Below are positions 46,507 through 58,919 of a stretch of 64,000 nucleotides of DNA, piece after piece (within the stretch, counting starts at the first letter, position 1; each line of letters starts with the position of its first letter). The notes below the pieces were generated by a model. That model made no database searches, was not told the DNA's origin, and saw nothing but the letters and a program-made list of their open reading frames with translations. Source of the stretch: Phlegmacium glaucopus. Taxonomy: Eukaryota > Basidiomycota > Agaricomycetes > Agaricales > Cortinariaceae. The stretch spans positions 863,270-927,269 of the forward strand of contig MU130379.1 of assembly GCA_015039465.1 (NCBI GenBank), in the 5' to 3' direction. Position numbers and translations under genes: made by a program.

Positions 46507-47910
46507 TTATGCCTTCCCAGATTTCCGAATGAGTGCATCAAGCTCTGGCTTGACGCTCGCGAGGAGGTCCTTGGTCGTTTTGACGGGCTTCCACCCGATA
46601 GACCTTGATCTATTTGCCACGGCGCGGGAGTTTGTCCCAAAATACGACGAGCCCTGAGCATCACGGTCAGCCTTGCTCTGATACAAATTTTGGATGGTCA
46701 CTTACTTTGAAATACCTATCAATGTCTTCTTTGGTAAATGTAGTTGGTTCGGGATTATCTGCTTTGCCGATGGCAACAAGGGCCTCCCCGACAGCCTTCC
46801 CGACGTCGTAGAGAGTATGTTCTCCACTTACGCCGAAGTAAATGCCCTCGCGACCATGACCAGTAGCAGGATTGGAGACGATCGAGTCGTAAAGTACAAC
46901 ATATAGATCGGCCACTAAATAACATATTAGCAATCCAGGGCCAGGATAATAGTTATAATCTTTACCTTCTTCAATGTTTACATTTGGCCAGAGGTTTTTG
47001 CCTTCCCCGACCATACCAGCTCGACCTCGACCCAGCCCTGCCTGGATAAGCGCTGGGACCTGCTGAGAATGAGGATTTTGGATCCCGTGCTCAACCAAGT
47101 CGCCAGCGGCGATCCCATATATCGTGGAGGGTAAGATGATGTAAACTTTAACATACCCTGATAGATGTATAAGCTAAGGATAATGAACCTAAAGGGAACT
47201 GCCATGCACCTTCTTTGTCTGCATTGATCAATTCAAGATCTACGTTCCTGTGGGGCTGAGTGTCGGCAAGCGTTTCTATCTGGTCAGGATTCGCGTCATC
47301 GTAGATCTTGTCGGTGGTACGGTCACCAACAGCGTCGTCAATGAGCACGCCTACATGTGTTTAAATTATTACCATATGCTTAAAATACAAATCGGTGTCA
47401 AACGTACCAGTACCAGACTTATCGGTGAGTATATGCGCATCAGCATGCAGTACGGCTTGCCAAATTAGTTACATACAGTTTCAATGAAGATAGGGGGGAT
47501 GCCGGTTTCCTCGTAGCGGGTCTTCAGTCCTTTCAATGTCGCTCTAGCTGCATCAAGATTATCTGCATCGGCCTTTTGAGAAACCAGTTTAGTAATCTCA
47601 GAACCCAGAAATGAAATGATGGATACCTACAACTGCAATTGCTACATCCACCTTGGCGGTCAGCTTTTCAACCAGCGCTACGTCGGAGTGATCTCCAATG
47701 ACGGGGTTGACACCGAAGGCCTTGAGCTTTTCCGCTTTCTCTGGTGAACGCACGAGAACAGTAATATTGAACGAAGCAGCGTTGGGGTGTTTCAGGAAAC
47801 GTGAAAGCACGGAACCTCCAATGTATCCTACAGAATAATAGATCAGCAGCAGGTAAGTATCTTGAAGGAGATATACCTGTAGCTCCAGTAAGAAAAATAT
47901 TGGTTTTCAT
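46507..47910 (-). CDS. NmrA-like NAD(P)-binding Rossmann-fold protein (copy 2)
   Basis: From ATG 47910, MKTNIFLTGATG is spliced to YIGGSVLSRFLKHPNAASFN, again giving TGATGYIGG. ITVLVRSPEKAEKLKAFGVN is identical to copy 1 over 20 residues. Further shared blocks are KVDVAIAVADADNLDAARAT, YVKVYIILPSTIYGIAAGDL, RAGMVGEGKNLWPNVNIEEV, ADLYVVLYDSIVSNPATGHG, REGIYFGVSGEHTLYDVGKA and GWKPVKTTKDLLAS. It ends at TAA 46507-46509. Introns fall at the same places as in copy 1, so this is a tandem duplication. The encoded protein is about as long as copy 1 and shows no damage. Function is probably that of an NAD(P)-dependent reductase or redox sensor, unproven. Confidence 0.85.
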
Positions 47911-48844
47911 GGTAAAGGCGAGAAAGCTAAGAAAAGAAAGCGTCTGTGGGATATCGTCTTACTCATCCATCCAGCTCAAGTGGAGCCATGATCGATCGTG
48001 CACCCAAACTGCAATAAGAAAGAGGTTAAAAGAAGAAAGGGAGGGAGAAGGGAGAATTTTCCCGGTCCAATCACAAGAGACTTCGATAGTCAATACTCAG
48101 TGACCTTGGTAGAAGTCCCTAAGGTTTATTTTTTAAAATGTTGGCCATCGATGTCGCTCAGGCTGTTATCGTTGGGCAAATTAATTACACACACTGTGCA
48201 CCTTAAATTTTAACCTTGCGAATCTTGGGGTGCTATAGCGAGAATTAAGAATTCCTACCAAGGGGAAACATATGGGTATTGGCAGACACGAAGCATTGAC
48301 ACCGTGTGACTGTGGTTTTGGCGTTTCCTTCTAAAAATTTAGGATTCTATGTATATCAACTATGTACTACATATGAGAAGTTTGGGACAATTCTGCTCAT
48401 GGTCTCCTATTCAGACGGATCTCCTCTTCTTTTTCTCACTGGTCAGCAATAACCAGATATAAGTTCATTTGCCAAAACAAAAAAACAGCAGCGGTCTGGA
48501 GCGTCATCAGACAACGGCTTGAAAGTTCGTGTTTTGTAATACTTACTCTGTCAACGTACAGTACGGTTACAACCCCCGAAGTAAAATTACAAACCACCTC
48601 CTTTTTTAGCCAACATTAAACAGAAACATCTTCATCCTTCCGAGTCGATCTTGCGCTCGTTCCACTGCCAAATTACCTTTTTGATAAATTTTTGCAAGTC
48701 ACGGCGAACATGTCAAATAAAAAATAACATTTTAAATCGTTATTAATACCGCCGTCCACGGTCATGCATGGGCAAATGTTATATATATAAGTGAATATTG
48801 TCTTAAAAGACGATGTTCTCTTTGGCAAATTCGTACCAGTAATA
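47911..48844. other. Intergenic region between divergent NmrA copy 2 and racemase genes
   Basis: About 930 bp holding the promoters of the two divergent genes. A TATA-like run lies 54 bp upstream of the racemase ATG and is listed separately. No open frame with a domain was found. Confidence 0.45.
48780..48791 (+). promoter_or_regulatory. Candidate TATA box of the racemase gene
   Basis: TATATATATAAG ends 53 bp upstream of the racemase ATG. Position and sequence suit a TATA box, but no transcription start is known and AT-rich runs are common in this DNA. Confidence 0.35.
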
Positions 48845-50382
48845 ATGGCTCTCAGAGGGTTGAAAGTCATTGAGGTGAACTATCCTTTGCCTGATTTCCC
48901 GCCTACATGATCACTGATATGTCCGCCTAGTTTGCTGGCCTTGCGCCTGGACCTTTCGCTGGATTAATGCTTGCCGATAATGGAGCATCCGTAACTCGTA
49001 TTGATAGACCAAACGCCGCCTCCAACGATATCCTCTGTCGTGGAAAGCGTTCGATCGTCATTGACTCGAAACTGCCAAATGGGCGGAAGTTGCTGGAGGA
49101 AATGATTTGCGCAGCCGATATTGTTATTGATCCATATCGCCCTGGAGTGTTGGAAAGGCTTGGACTTGGACCTGAAGTATTTCTGGGAGACGGCCGAAGA
49201 AAAGGTCTGAATGAGAAACTTATCTATGCAAGACTTGTGGGGTAGGTCTTCTTGTATCATGCGGCGCGTTGCACTATTTACCACTACGTCTTACAGGTTC
49301 CCCAGGACAGGCATGCTTGAGATTCTGCTATCTAAAGGCCTCCTAAACTTACTTTACACCAGGACCACACAAGGACATGGCTGGTAAGTGTCTTCAGCTC
49401 ATATTATCTCTAACGCACCTAACCCTACATAGGCCACGACATTAATTATCTAGCGCTAAGCGGCATACTGGCTGTCAGTCGCGTGTACTATGATAGACTG
49501 TGTCGAAAGCTGATCTTATCCTTGCCTAGCTACTTCCTGGTTCTTCTGACAAGCCAACTTTTCCTTTGAATCTGTTGGCTGACTTTGCTGGTGGAGGCAT
49601 CATGTGTGTAGTTGGAATTCTTCTTGCGCTCATTGACAGAGGGAAAACTGGCCGCGGGCAGGTCGTCAACACGGACATGGTAATCTGTCATCCATTAACA
49701 TTCATTCTTCTTATTTACATAGCCGACAGGTGTCAGGAACGCGTTACGTCTCATCTTTTCCCCTCATTAACGACTATCTTTCGACAACGATGCCAAGGGG
49801 GTTAAACCTTTTGGATGGCGGTTCGCCTTTTTACAACGTTTACACTTGCAAAGATGGAGGCTGGATGTCAGTCGGATGCCTAGAGCCCCAATTTTTTAAA
49901 ACCTTTATCACGATTTTTGTGAGAACTTTACCTCCAGACTTTGACCCTCACAAAGGTTGGAAGCCCAGTCCCGAGACTCAGTTCAAGAGAGATCAATGGC
50001 CAAAATTGGCAGAATACCTGACAAGGGGTTTTTTAACAAACCCACGAGACTTTTGGGCAGAAGTTTTCCATGGTATGTGACGTACGCGAATTACTCTGGA
50101 GTCTGTGATTCTACTTGCATTATTTTAGGAACAGACGCCTGTGCCGTGCCGGTACTAACACCCAAAGAAGCTGGGAAAGTGGCTTCAGATATCCCGATAT
50201 TTCACCCTCAGGTATCAAAGCACCTGGACGCAGGACAATGTTCAGACTCCAATAGAATCATTATCCAGCCTGGGCTACACACAGATGCAGTCCTGCATGA
50301 CTTTGGGTTCGATGCTGGGTTGATTAAGCGACTGAAAGACGAGGGAGTAGTAGTTGGGAAGCGTGTATCCTTCAAGCTGTGA
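48845..50382 (+). CDS. Alpha-methylacyl-CoA racemase (CoA-transferase family III)
   Basis: Interconverts (2R)- and (2S)-methylacyl-CoA esters so that branched fatty acyl chains can enter beta-oxidation. From ATG 48845 exons give [76 protein letters not shown] and [20 protein letters not shown]. The [13 protein letters not shown] block carries the expected catalytic aspartate. Then [39 protein letters not shown] and a C-terminal [15 protein letters not shown] follow. The third intron (49311-49362) starts with GC instead of GT: ACAG|GCATGC...CACCAG|GACC. The C-terminus (VSFKL) is not a canonical PTS1, so peroxisomal location is not shown. The next gene, 103 bp on, encodes an acyl-CoA dehydrogenase. 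Confidence 0.92.
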
Positions 50383-50485
50383 CTTTTGTATAACTTATGT
50401 ACACATGCCGAAGAGACCCGATCGTGAATTTATCACATGAATCCTTGCCCCTTAAAATTCAACATTTCCCCGTTGTTGTCCTAGT

Positions 50486-52934
50486 ATGGCCTCTTCACCG
50501 CTTAGCAGAGATCAAGTTGCAAAGGTACACCTTCAATAATGACCCACAATCAACTATCTGACACACTCTCTAGCACAACCAACCCGACGACCTGGTATGT
50601 TATCATTCAACTGCAACAATTTTGTCTACTTATGTTCGAAAACTAGTGGATTATCATCGATGCAAAGGTTTATAATCTTTCAAAATTTAAAGCACTTCAC
50701 CCCGGCGGTTTGTCAGTCTTGCTAGATCCAGAAATTGGCAAGTATTCGCCCTTTTACTTCATATTCATCTTCAATGACTAGATATATACCATTCAGCTGG
50801 CCAGGACGCAACGGAGGCTTTTTTCAGCCTTCACCGATATGAAATTCTCGAGAAGCCACAATATCAACGACTGCAAATCGGTGTCATTGATGGAGAGAAA
50901 CCGGTGATTCATGGCCGTATTGCTGGAGAACTCAGTAAAGTTCCGTATGCTGAACCAACATGGCTATCACCCGGATATCACAGCCCTTACTATTCGGAGG
51001 TAAAGTCGATCTAATTGCTCGTAGTAGTTGAATGAATTCATTATTCTGCTTACATTCTTCACAGAGACATCGGAAATTCCAAGTGGCTGTTCGTCATTTC
51101 TTCGATGAAGTTGTGTACGATGACGCTATGGTATGGTTCTTTTATCATCACGTTTCTCAGAGGGTTGATCAGGCTCACAGGCTCGTGAAGCGGATGGCAA
51201 ACGACCGTCTCAAAGCGTCATTGACAAAATGAGGTTGGTACATATCCCAAGAGAACAATAATCATTTACTAATTGAAATTTACTTGCAAGCGCTCTGAAT
51301 ATGCATGCTATGCGCATGGGCCCAGGCAAACATCTTCAAGGCCGAACTTTAATGCATGGTCTTGTTAGACCAGAAGAGTTTGATTACTTTCATGAGGCAA
51401 GTTTAGCTGCTATCAATCAAAATAACTTCAAGATCATTGATGATACTTTAGCTCATAATAACGCAAGAATTTGCACGGTCTAGTCTCCGAGGCTATGGTG
51501 ATGGTGAGTTCACCGCATGGGTGAAAGTAAAGTTGAACTAACGCTGGAAACCAGGTCTTCTAGGCGGGAAAGTAATTGGTCTCCCCCCAGTTCTCAACTT
51601 TGGTAGCGACGAAATAAAGGCAAAAGTAGTACCAGAAGTCCTCGGTGGAAAGAAGTTCATTTGCTTGGCGATTTCGGAAGCCCACGCTGGAAGTGATGTT
51701 ATGGGTTTACAGACAACGGCCGTGAAATCAGAGGACGGGAAAGAATGGATAATCAATGGTAGGCCGTTTGATATGACATGTTGTTGCCCAACGTTTCTTA
51801 ACTTACGAAAACAACAGGCAGTAAGAAATGGATTACGAACGGAACGTGAGGTTTTTTTATGCTTTTTCAAAGTATATGCGATTTCTTAACAAATAAACAG
51901 TTTTGCCGATTACTTTACTGTTGGTTGTAAGACTGAAGATGGATTTACCGTGATCCTCGTAGAACGAGGGCCAGGTGTCGAGACGAAACCAATCAAGACC
52001 AGTTATTCAGCAACGGCAGGCACGGCATACATTACTTTTGATAATGTGAGAGCCCCCATTGGAAATACTCTTGGTGAGGAAGGTGGCGGCATTTTCGTGA
52101 TCTTGAGGTATTTATTGGTCACTTTGGCCTTTGTGGACATTGAACTCAGAGAAATTGCATAGTAATTTCAATCATGAGCGATGGGTGATGTGCTGTGCCT
52201 CAGCAAGAAGTCAGCGGGGAGTCGGTGAGTTCCAATGGTTATTAACGTTCCTAGTGCGCTTTCTAACCAGACTTATCAGTTGAGGAATGCTTAAAGTGAT
52301 TTAATCTTTGATACAATTGACAGGTTACTTATCACTTCTGGATAGATGGACGACCCAACGAAAGGTTTTTGGCAAACCCCTGCACTCGCAGGCCGTGATT
52401 CGCTCCAAACTTGCAGCAATGATTTCTCGAGCTGAGAGTATGTAGTGGCCTTACTTCTTATTTTTATTCCGTCCTTTCCTAACTATGATCTGTAGGTGTA
52501 CAAAGTTGGCTAGAGAACATCACGTATCAGATGTGTAACATGGTAGCTAGCTTCTTTCCCTCTTTAAAAAAAGTTCGCTTAACCACCCCTTTATCATAGT
52601 CTTATCGTCAACAGGCGAGTAAGCTCGCTGGACAAATTGCTTTCCTCAAGAGCTATTCGACGGCTTGTGGTCAAGACACTGCTCGGGATGCTGTCCAAGT
52701 TTTCGGTGGTCGGGGAATCACACAGACTGGAATGGGCAAATTAATTGAACATGTTGCGTATCTTTTTACTCATCCACGGATCTATCTGGGTTTCTTATTA
52801 CTGGTATGCTTCCATTCGAACAGTATCACCGGACCATTCCATTTGACGCCTTACTCGGTGGTGCTGAGGATGTCCTTGCAGATCTTGGAGTGCGCCAAGC
52901 ACTGAGAGGCATGCCTCGTGATACTCGGCTGTAG
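50486..52934 (+). CDS. Cytochrome b5-fused acyl-CoA dehydrogenase
   Basis: N-terminal cytochrome b5 domain (WIIIDAKVYNLSKFKALHPG with heme-ligand His in HPGG, and the second His in FFSLHRYEIL), then an acyl-CoA dehydrogenase. Dehydrogenase blocks include ADGKRPSQSVIDKM, MRMGPGKHLQGRTLM, RGYGDGLLGGKVIGLPPVLN, FICLAISEAHAGSDVMGLQT, SKKWITNGTFADYFTVG, ERGPGVETKPIKTSYSATAG, RKVFGKPLHSQAVIRSKLAA, VQVFGGRGITQTGMGKLIEH and LLGGAEDVLADLGVRQALRG. Such fungal fusions use FAD to oxidise acyl-CoA; the b5 domain may pass electrons on. Exons are many and small, and one intron (51397-51451) has a GC donor (GAG|GCAAGT). All joins traced keep frame. Its position next to the racemase suggests shared substrates. 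Confidence 0.9.
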
Positions 52935-53225
52935 AGAAAAGATCATGCCAAGGACTTGTAGCTCCAACAACATCATTTGTAATTGTTAGCTTGTAATTCG
53001 CTTTTACATAATTTACGGTCTGTGTTCCATTTTATCATTACTGTTATTACAAATAGAAATTTCTTCTACAATTAAAACATACCAGAGCTAGTACAGACAT
53101 AGACAACATACAGAATAAGTAGGTTGCTGAGAGCAAGGAAACCGAGAACTAAAACAAGAGCAGCAGGAAATCGATCGAGATAACTAGAATAAACTTCATT
53201 AAAGATTAAAAACCTTTGCCTGTCT
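52935..53225. other. Intergenic region between convergent genes
   Basis: About 290 bp between the dehydrogenase stop and the transcription factor stop on the opposite strand. It should hold two 3' untranslated regions, and AT-rich runs fit that. Confidence 0.4.
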
Positions 53226-56200
53226 TCATTTTGCAGGACCAGTTAGATATGTCATGTTCGAATCATAAATCGTCGCAGGGTTGTTCAAGTCCAAACCGAG
53301 GTTCTGTTGGAATTGGGCCATCCAATTGAAACCTATAATCAGCAGTTCAATGATATGTATGCGGAGAAAACTGGTTGCAGAACATACCCGGTAAAGTTAT
53401 GTCTTGCCATCCACTTGGGTCTGTCATGGATTGTCTACTTTGCAATATCTCCTCATTGAAGGGTAGGGAGGGCTGAGGATAGAAATCTCCCATTGTCAAG
53501 GGAGACATGTCGGACACGTCCGACAACATCACTCCCATATCAGGTCCAAATGGATCAGTGGCTCCCACCGGTGCGAAGTTATCAAATGAGAGCGCTGCTT
53601 GTGTCGGTGGTGGAGACAAAGAGCTGCTCGTCGAAGGTGAGGGATAATTGGATGTGATGCTATTATGATAGTCAAAGGACGTCGAAATAGAATTCGACGA
53701 TTGTCCGGTGGAACCGGAGGAAGATACACGATTTGGACGAGATGGTTTGGGGCGAGAAGAGTGGGATGATGAATCTGGGGCGGTGGGGTCGAGCTTTGCC
53801 ATAGGTTTTGCCAACAGTTTCTCCAAAAAGCGAGAATAGAGCTTGGGGCCATGTCGGTCGTCGATGGCAACTTCAGGAGACCCGAGAAGATCGATGACTT
53901 GTTGAACCAAACTTCGGATCTCGACGCGTTGATCTTGACTGAGATAAGCAGCGAATTTTGGTTGCAACAGCTATATTTGCAATGGCCGATAAGCAGGAGT
54001 TAAATTAATTGAATATGAAATTTTCATTTTACCTTGACAAGGAATGCTGAGGCGAAAGTAACGAAGACACTTTGAGCTTCTGGACCATGTCGGAAGTAGG
54101 GACCTACACGGTGCCATTGGTGAGAATGGAAGGAAATTTCCAATGGAATAAATAACTCACGTTGGGTTGGACGGCAAATATCATCAACCACAGCGTGGAC
54201 GACATCAGATGCCGCTTGCAAGCACTAAAAACAAAACAACTTAATTTCTCGCTATAGGATCATTATTTATAACAGACTTACTCGCATCAAGAACGGATTC
54301 TCGTCGGTTCCGTCATTTTTTCCGAAGGCATGCTGGAATCCATACGATAGAGCAACAAGCCTGGAATAGCTATGAGCCAAGTGCAGAAGACCGTTTCGGA
54401 AACAGTTTTGCGGATCCGTCATATCGGTCTGTGCCAGAATGGCAAACCATCTCTCCTCGTGTTTTTTGAGCTCATCATCGGCCTCTATTGCAATTTTTTC
54501 AAAGTCGACTTCCTATTATGAAATCTCTGAGTTTCGATCCTAAATAACGATAAAAGTACAAGACAAACTTTGTTCAACCCCGTTAAATGGTTGGGATCGC
54601 TATAGATTTTGGCCATGAATTGTGCCATAATACTTAGCTCCCCGTTATATGCGCATATCTGGATGTCAAAGTTCTTCATATTGTGGGGTGAGCTACGCCA
54701 CCAATCGTTTGAATGATTGAGGATATAATCTCTTGGGTTAACGGTAGATGGTTTGCCGTACTGCGACCCTGTAGACCGCTCGACATTCAAGCAATTCAAC
54801 CAAGCCCGAGTGCGGTTAAGCATCTCTCGAGCGTGATTCTCATTCAGAGGTTTTGCCGTCGTTGGTAGATGGAGGTTGATGTCGGTGGCTGTTCTACGCC
54901 GATGGAAGTTAGTGGTTATATACCAGTAACACATGATGAATGAAAAAAATAAAAACCTGGTGGCAAGCCCAAGATAGAGCCATGTTCGTTGATCCTCCCA
55001 TTTTCTCGCAGGCACAGGATACAAGCTGAGCAAGATGTAAGCCTGACACATTTCCACATTCTTGTTGCCACTGATAAGAGCAGTTCCGGCTGCAAGTTGG
55101 GCGTACTGCATCATGGTAGAGTATATCCCTGGACGCTCAGTGAAAAACCTAGAGGCTATGGCGCAGACTATCACATTCATTTTAAGTAACAAAATTTCTC
55201 GGACATCACTGTTTGAATACTTACTAACTGTGAATAAAAAGGGGCTGCGATAGAAGGTACGTTGAGCTGTGTACAGGACAGGGTCCAGCAGTGACACCGA
55301 AAGGTTCATACGATCGAAAAAGCTGGAAGGTAATTAGTTCATGAGGACTCGTATATTTATGAATTTTTACATCTCGAAGAGTTTTTCAGCTTCTTGCGGG
55401 GTAATCACGCCACGGGTCAGGATATGCGGGGCTTGATGTTGAGCGCTTTCCAACCGACGACCCAATGCGTTAAGCGCTGGCGCTGGAATTTTTTTAGTGC
55501 TTGTAAGTTTAGAAACAAGGAAGGCTCCTCACTGGGTTTGAAGAAATTTTCATTGGCGATTCCTGGCCCTTTGTCTTCATCGTCCCTCTCTGCGCTGCTA
55601 GCCCTACTCCTTGGGTTCTTCAGGCTTAGGTTACCAAACAGGCCGAAAGGCGAAGCCTCAACAGGCAAACTAGCTGGCTTAGAACGATCCCCTTGGCCTT
55701 TCCTACGAATTTGGCTGTTACCAGTGCCGGTGGTGCCAAAACTTGATGTAGATGATTTGTGATGCAAAGAACGCTGAGCGACTAGTCCTTCGGATCCCAT
55801 GTCGTCGCTAGTTGGCTCCTCGACTGCAACTTCATAACGGTCATCTAAGTTCCCGAACCCATCCATGTCCTCAGATGCCTCGACGAACTCCTCGTCGTCA
55901 CTAGAATCCGATTCTTCATAACTTTCGCGCATGAGGTAACTCTGGGGCATGGTGGCGCCTCCAATGCCGACCAAAGTACCGAAATGATCAAGACTCTGGC
56001 GAGCTTCAGCAATCCAATCTGCTACAGCCTTAGTATTAATTTTTTCATCTGGATTGGTACCTGCATAAGACTCAAAATCGGAGGTTGTAGAAGGAGATAG
56101 AACAAGCGGTCTCTCCGGATCTATCACAGTATTGATGACAGGAAGGTTCCGTTTGTTTGATGTAGATGAAGCTGTGACCTCCGCAAGCTGCTGCATCAGA

Positions 56201-57184
56201 CTTTCAATCTCCTTTGCTTGAGACTGAATCTGACTGAGGAGGTGTTCACGTTTTCTGGGTCACAAGAGAGAAATCAGCATCTTGAGCAAACCTGACGATC
56301 GGAGCTACAATGACTTACGGTGGGGTTCGACGAATTTTCCTTCCAGGGATGACACATTCGTGTCCACCATTCAAGCAACGTTTGCATGGATCTGTCTCTG
56401 TCTTTGCTTCGCATTTAACTTTGAATTTTTTACAACGAGCGCAAGCTCGTGGTCTAAAGATAATCGGTGAATGAGGAGATGAGGTTTGGATGAGGACCTA
56501 CAATTTGGATCTACTTGTAGCATCCTTTTGTTCAGAGGGACTCATTTCAGAATCCATATCTGGATCTTCTGGGCTTGGGTCATCACTATACGTTATACTG
56601 CGGGCACGTTTGGCTTGGGGAGTGTTGTTGGACGGGTAATGAGATCGTCGCTGCTGCTGCGGCAGCGGAAAGGTTTTAGACAATGCAGAACCGGGCGGTG
56701 AAGTTAGGAAAGTAGAGGAAACGTTAGATGTTTGGGCTGCATCCAAGTTCATGGCAGGTGAAGCAGCGGGTGTCGATGAGAAATTGAAATTAACGGGACG
56801 ATAAGAGTTTGAAGCGGGAACATGGGTCGCAGGCTGCTGCGGCTGCTGGTTGGTATATCGGTTGGGGATGTAATCACGAGTGACATGATTTGAGGCAGTC
56901 TGAACGTTGTTACCATACTGATGATTTGTGGGTAAAGTAAAGGCACCATGGAGTGACGATGATGAGTGTGGGGGTGTTGGATTTTGGGAGATCTGGGGTT
57001 GTGAGTACTGGTAATTGTCACGAGCAGTATAATTCAATTGGTCCTGCTGAGGTTGGAGCTGCTGATGTCCATTGGTAGCGGGGTTTGATAAGTTGTTATA
57101 TTCGAGTTCATGCTCGAGCTGGAGGTGACGGAAGTTGAATTGATTAGGATCCCATTGCTGGGTAGGGATGTAAGAGTTGGACAT
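53226..57184 (-). CDS. Zn(2)-Cys(6) binuclear cluster transcription factor
   Basis: From ATG 57184 (MSNSYIPTQQWDPNQFNFRH) a Gln/Asn/Pro-rich segment of about 230 residues leads to the DNA-binding cluster PRACARCKKFKVKCEAKTE with TDPCKRCLNGGHECVIPG: the GAL4-type C-x2-C-x6-C-x8-C-x2-C-x6-C pattern. A coiled-coil dimerisation helix follows (HLLSQIQSQAKEIESLMQQL). The central part carries an acidic region (ESDSSDDEEFVEASEDMDG) and a fungal_trans-type middle homology region (ILTRGVITPQEAEKLFEIFF, then DRMNLSVSLLDP). The C-terminus is Ser/Pro-rich and ends FNWMAQFQQNLGLDLNNP...LTGPAK. Targets are unknown. Several introns of 50-60 nt are present. A longer ATG upstream at 57253 is less likely because it adds a non-conserved, hydrophobic head. 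Confidence 0.88.
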
Positions 57185-58919
57185 GAAGTGAGAGTACGGA
57201 CTCAACCTGTAACCAATCTTGATGGTTATTATATAGATCTTGGGAAGGGCCAATTCGGCATCTCCCAGCTATGTTTCGCACGCTTTCTAAGCCTCAGCAA
57301 TTCTCGGGCAATCTCTCTCGTTATGCTCTAGTAGAAGCTACCGGTATTCAGTTAACCCGTACATGCATTGGATGGCTATACAATTCACTGTGATATTATG
57401 ATTACATCCTAGCCTTTGGATCCATCTAGAAACTTTACCATTAAAGGAAGAAAGTATGCACTGCCAAAGATACCCTTTCGAGAGACGCCACATAATTCTT
57501 ATTTCAATCCAAGGTTTTATATTTCTTTGACAAGTAATGGTTTCCGGGGGTAACAGAGAGAATGTTCTCGTCTCTCGGCGCACAGCGCTCATACCACATC
57601 TATCCTTGGCGTTACTCAAATTATATATATTGACAGTCCAGACAAGAATTGACAGAGGACATTGACTACATGTTAAAGTCTCTCTTCCCGCCTTAACGTC
57701 GGTGTGTTGCTGTGTACTGCACGGAGACTCATTGAACTGTTATTCAGATATTGTCTATGGTTATCAAACCTCGGTCCGTTCAAGTCGAATACTAGTTTAC
57801 TCAACGTTCAACCTTGTAAGTTTCGAACTTATCTCAAAGACATGTCAAATCCACTCAAATTGAAGTATTCAAGTCCGTTTGTCGACATGTCATCCTTATG
57901 AATGCTCTAAATATATGTAACGACATGTAGGGATCTCCACATGTTTGCTACTTATCCCGGTCTCTTCCTAATATAGAATTGCTACCATTTTCTTGTGCTA
58001 TAGACAATGTTACTTACGTGTTTGTTCAAATTTTGCTGTTTCAGATTTACTCAAGGTTTTAGCTGATCATTTGGTATGTCAAGTTGTGCATGCACAAGCG
58101 CGATGATAGGACGATTCAACGATTCGTCAATGACAACGTATCCGGAAGTCCATACTATCATTCATATCACTTTCACGAAAACAGTCGATTCTCTTGTGTA
58201 GCCCCGTCCGGAAGTTTGGTATACCTGGAAGGCAGACGGTAAAAATATATAATGGGCTGTCAATCGAGGCCTATCACACGCCTTGAAAAAGGCACAAGCT
58301 TTCGGCGTCGGGCGAGCCGATGAAAACCCATATATCTGTCAGGCATAAATCCGGAAGAGATCCCTACTCCCAGGACTAACTCCCAGTTTCAAGAGAAAAA
58401 ATAAAAGATATATTGCACTAGGTGGTCAAGATAAGTTGTCGGTCAAGGTTATGTACCTCTGTTCCATAACAAAAAAAATGTAGAAGAAAAAACAGAGCTA
58501 ATACATTCGCTTTGAGCCGGATTAGTGTACTAGAAATCGATATGGGAATGGGAATAATATGAGACAGGAGAAAGTTTATGGAAGTTGAACAACAAAAGGC
58601 CCGGGTAATTCGATCTTTTGAAATGAAGAGTATGAATAAATAGAACAGGAGGCATAACCAGCAAGGCTGACTAGCATGGAAGATAAAGATCTCTCTCCCA
58701 ATACTGGAATGATGGGAGGTAAATCGAGGCCGAGAGGAGAAACAATGAAGGAGAAAAGCCTCTCATTCGACACCGGATGCAGAACCAGCACTGATGATTA
58801 ATGACAGGAGTTGGGTTGATTCAACGAAAGGATGTTTGAAAGAAAGCTTGTCAGTTATGTTTTATATGATTATCGTGGAATGTAAGCGATAGTGGAAGGA
58901 GCAAAGGATAGCAGCATAA
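57185..58919. other. Long intergenic region
   Basis: About 1.7 kb upstream of the transcription factor gene. Only short, overlapping frames under 100 codons exist, none with a domain. It may be a large promoter, as is common for regulatory genes, plus the 3' region of the next minus-strand gene. Confidence 0.4.

Noticed and set aside
51000..51240. Apparent stop codons and loss of frame in the cytochrome b5-acyl-CoA dehydrogenase
   Set aside because: Reading GTATGG...CACAG as an intron restores AREADGKRPSQSVIDKM in frame, so the gene is intact here.
53529..53870. Minus-strand frame of 113 codons inside the zinc-cluster gene
   Set aside because: It is an alternative frame of the Ser/Pro-rich C-terminal exon and adds nothing.
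44107..57184. A secondary-metabolite gene cluster made of NmrA proteins, racemase, dehydrogenase and a zinc-cluster regulator
   Set aside because: No backbone enzyme such as a polyketide synthase, nonribosomal peptide synthetase or terpene synthase is present, so a cluster cannot be supported.
58576..58791. Minus-strand 71-codon open frame
   Set aside because: No domain, no exon context and atypical composition; probably chance.
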